Of a stretch of 64,000 nt of DNA, positions 61,408 to 64,000 are shown piece after piece. This DNA comes from Gammaproteobacteria bacterium (GTDB lineage Bacteria; Pseudomonadota; Gammaproteobacteria; Steroidobacterales; Steroidobacteraceae): contig JADZCS010000043.1 of NCBI GenBank assembly GCA_020851435.1, positions 1 to 64,000 on the forward strand, in the 5' to 3' direction. Below the pieces are notes generated by a model. The model saw only the letters and a list, made by a program, of their open reading frames with translations. It made no database searches and was not told where the DNA came from. The position numbers and the translations under genes are program-made. Within the stretch, counting starts at the first letter, position 1. Each line of letters opens with the position of its first letter.

Positions 61408-62253
61408 CTACAGGTCCACGACTTCGACATCGTCGGCAGTGAGCGGCGCACCCGAGAACACCCCGCCCACGCGCGCGAACCGCGAGGCGCCGTCAGTTGC
61501 GAGCAGCGACAGACGCGGCGTCGCGAAAACCGGGTTCGTGAGGCCATTTGCCTGCAGCAGATCGTGCACGACATCGGCCGTGGTCGACGCGGAGTCGACG
61601 ATCGTGACAGTCCCGCCGAGGACACTCGCGATCGCGTCCCGCAGCACGGGGAAATGCGTGCAGCCCAGCACCAGGGTATCGGGGCGTCCCGGTCCCGGGG
61701 CGAACAGTTCATCGAGGTAGCGCCGCGCGATCGACTCGACGATCGGACCCTCCGTCCAGCCCTCCTCGGCGAGCGCGACGAACAGCGGACAGGCGCGTGC
61801 GACGATACGCACCTCGAAACGCAGCTGTGCGATCGCACGCTGGTAGGCGCCACCCTGCACAGTGCCCTCGGTGGCGATCACGGCGATCGAGCCGTTGCGC
61901 GTGGCCGCGACTGCGGCGCGCGCCCCCGGCTCGAGCACGCCGATCACGGGCAGCGGTGCGAAGCGCTCGCGCAGTGCCTCGAGCGCCACGCCCGAGGCCG
62001 TATTGCAGGCCACGACCAGCGCCTTGATGTCGCGTGCGACGAGCTGCGCCGCGCATTGCAGCGAATAGCGCACCACCGTCTCACGGCTCTTCGTGCCATA
62101 GGGCAGACGCGCCGTGTCGCCGAGATACACGAAACTCTCGCCCGGCAGGCGCGCGCGCAGTGCGCGCAGCACCGTGAGCCCGCCGACGCCCGAATCGAAC
62201 ACGCCGATCGCGTGACCGCAGAGATCGCCGGAGCGGGGGCTTGCGTCGGTCAT
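61408..62253 (-). CDS. murI: Glutamate racemase
   Basis: IGVFDSGVGGLTVLRALRARLPGESFVYLGDTARLPYGTKS; LVVACNTAS; VLGCTHFP. Confidence 0.97.
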   Translation of the reverse strand: MTDASPRSGDLCGHAIGVFDSGVGGLTVLRALRARLPGESFVYLGDTARLPYGTKSRETVVRYSLQCAAQLVARDIKALVVACNTASGVALEALRERFAPLPVIGVLEPGARAAVAATRNGSIAVIATEGTVQGGAYQRAIAQLRFEVRIVARACPLFVALAEEGWTEGPIVESIARRYLDELFAPGPGRPDTLVLGCTHFPVLRDAIASVLGGTVTIVDSASTTADVVHDLLQANGLTNPVFATPRLSLLATDGASRFARVGGVFSGAPLTADDVEVVDL

Positions 62254-62285
62254 GCTGCGATGGGGCCGAGGCGGCGCGCGGGCGC

Positions 62286-63782
62286 TCAGGCCTCGGGCCG
62301 CAGGTGCGGGAACAGCAGTACGTCGCGGATGCTGGGCGAGTCCGTCAGCAGCATCACCAGGCGATCGACGCCGATGCCGAGTCCCGCAGTCGGCGGCAGA
62401 CCATACTCCAGCGCGCGCACGTAATCTGCATCGTAGAACATCGCCTCCTCGTCGCCCGCGGTCTTGCGCGCGGCCTGCTCGTGGAAACGCTGCGCCTGGT
62501 CCTCCGGATCGTTGAGCTCGGAGAAGCCGTTGGCGAGCTCGCGGCCACCCACGAAGAACTCGAAGCGATCGGTGATGAACGGATCGTGGTCGTTGCGGCG
62601 CGCGAGTGGTGAGACCTCGGCGGGGTAGGAATGCACGAAGGTCGGCTGTCGCAGTGCATGCTCACCGGTCTTCTCGAAGATCTCGAGCTGCAGCTTGCCC
62701 GGACCATCGTGCGGTTTCGTCTCGATGCCGAGCCGCGCGCAGGTACCGGCGAGATAGTCCCGGTCGCGCAGGCGACCGGCATCGAAGCCCGGGTTGTGCT
62801 CCAGGATGCAGGCCTCGACCGACACGCGGCGGCACGGCCGCGCGAAGTCGAACACCTCGCCCTGGTAGGGCACCTGGCGGCCGCCCGGCAGCGTGTCCGC
62901 AAGACCCTGAAACAGCCGCTCCGTGAGCTCCATGAGATCGTGGAAATCGGCATAGGCCTGGTACAGCTCGAGCATCGTGAACTCGGGATTGTGCTGTGTC
63001 GACAGGCCCTCATTGCGGAAATTGCGGTTGATCTCGTAGACGCGCTCGAAGCCGCCGACGACCAGCCGCTTGAGGTACAGCTCCGGCGCGATGCGCAGGT
63101 ACATGTCGAGGCCGAGCGCATTGTGGTGCGTCCGGAACGGTCGCGCAGCGGCACCGCCCGGGATGACCTGCATCATCGGCGTCTCGACTTCCATGTAGCC
63201 CTGCGCGTCGAGGAAGCTGCGCAGGAAACGCATGATCTGCGTGCGGCTCTCGAAGGTGCGGCGCGTCTGCTCGTTGACGATCAGGTCAACGTAGCGCTGC
63301 CGGTAACGTGTCTCGGTATCGGCGAGGCCGTGCCACTTGTCGGGCAGGGGCCGCAGCGCCTTGACCAGCAGGACGAGCCTCTCGACTTTCACGGTGAGTT
63401 CGCCGGCGCGGGTGCGCATCAGCGTGCCCTCCGCGCCCAGGATGTCACCGACGTCGTAGGTCCTGAAGGCCTCGTACACCTCGCCCAGCACCTGCTGCTG
63501 CAGGTACACCTGCATCTGTCCCGACGAGTCCTGCAGCTTCGCGAAGGAGGCCTTCCCCATCACGCGCTTGAACATCATGCGGCCGGCGATCCGCACCCGC
63601 ACCGGATGCCCCGCAAGCCACGCATCGTCACGCTCTCCCCAGGCCTCGTGCAGGTCCTGCGCCAGCGCGTCGCGGCGGAAGTCGTTGGGGAACGCGCTGC
63701 CCGCGGCGCGCAGCGCCGCGAGCTTGGCGCGGCGCTCGGCCATCAGCAGGTTATCGTCGGTCCGGGGCGTGTCCGCTGTCAT
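62286..63782 (-). CDS. lysS: Lysine--tRNA ligase
   Basis: Class II motifs; [57 protein letters not shown]. Confidence 0.97.
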   Translation of the reverse strand: MTADTPRTDDNLLMAERRAKLAALRAAGSAFPNDFRRDALAQDLHEAWGERDDAWLAGHPVRVRIAGRMMFKRVMGKASFAKLQDSSGQMQVYLQQQVLGEVYEAFRTYDVGDILGAEGTLMRTRAGELTVKVERLVLLVKALRPLPDKWHGLADTETRYRQRYVDLIVNEQTRRTFESRTQIMRFLRSFLDAQGYMEVETPMMQVIPGGAAARPFRTHHNALGLDMYLRIAPELYLKRLVVGGFERVYEINRNFRNEGLSTQHNPEFTMLELYQAYADFHDLMELTERLFQGLADTLPGGRQVPYQGEVFDFARPCRRVSVEACILEHNPGFDAGRLRDRDYLAGTCARLGIETKPHDGPGKLQLEIFEKTGEHALRQPTFVHSYPAEVSPLARRNDHDPFITDRFEFFVGGRELANGFSELNDPEDQAQRFHEQAARKTAGDEEAMFYDADYVRALEYGLPPTAGLGIGVDRLVMLLTDSPSIRDVLLFPHLRPEA

Positions 63783-63822
63783 CGTTGGCGCTCGGTTCGC
63801 GAAGGGCCGGCCACGGGCCGGA

Positions 63823-64000
63823 TCAGAGTCCCTGCTTGAGGCTCGCCTCCATGAAGGGATCGAGGTCGCCATCGAGCACGGCCTGTGTATTGCCGATCTC
63901 GACGTTCGTGCGCAGGTCCTTGATGCGCGACTGGTCCAGCACATAACTGCGGATCTGGTTGCCCCAGCTCACATCGGCCTTGGACTCCTCCAGCACCCGC
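63823..64000 (-). CDS. prfB: Peptide chain release factor 2, C-terminal part only (runs off window)
   Basis: Translation ...[48 protein letters not shown]. Confidence 0.93.
   Translation of the reverse strand, partial: RVLEESKADVSWGNQIRSYVLDQSRIKDLRTNVEIGNTQAVLDGDLDPFMEASLKQGL

Overview
High-GC proteobacterial chromosomal window, most consistent with a gammaproteobacterium (rpoE-rseA-rseB / lepA-lepB-rnc-era-recO-pdxJ-acpS order, Lol, LPS and SDH genes). It is almost fully coding: about 64 CDSs, with no rRNA, tRNA, integrase, transposase or cas genes recognised. Main blocks: envC/ctpA with two c-di-GMP proteins (1-5.6 kb); a peptide-transport and peptidase cluster (OPT, M2 dipeptidase, two POT carriers) around one unassigned 360-aa ORF, running into tatABC-dtd (9.8-19.7 kb); adhC-fghA-cstA-ybdD (19.9-24.1 kb); the LPS operon exbB-exbD-msbA-lpxK-trm112-kdsB (25.0-29.9 kb); comEC, lol genes and mfd (30.3-39.9 kb); a long minus-strand superoperon from a DUF1674/SdhAF4 gene through sdhCDAB-sdhE-ygfX-rpoE to recO, pdxJ, acpS and nagZ (41-58.9 kb); then ygfZ, dgkA, murI, lysS and partial prfB. 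The least explained signals are (i) the orphan ORF 15122-16204; (ii) a degenerate 45-bp tandem repeat at 29981-30250, upstream of exbB; (iii) a 15-bp minisatellite at 24360-24494, between adhC and a VOC gene; (iv) two separate 36-38-bp duplications of gene 3' ends (comEC, glutaredoxin) with nearly the same repeat-gap-repeat geometry; (v) a 31-bp near-perfect palindrome between dtd and tatA; and (vi) an AT-rich island upstream of dtd. I did not find a convincing defence system. All coordinates, repeats and motifs were read by eye; family names come from recognising protein motifs, not from database searches.
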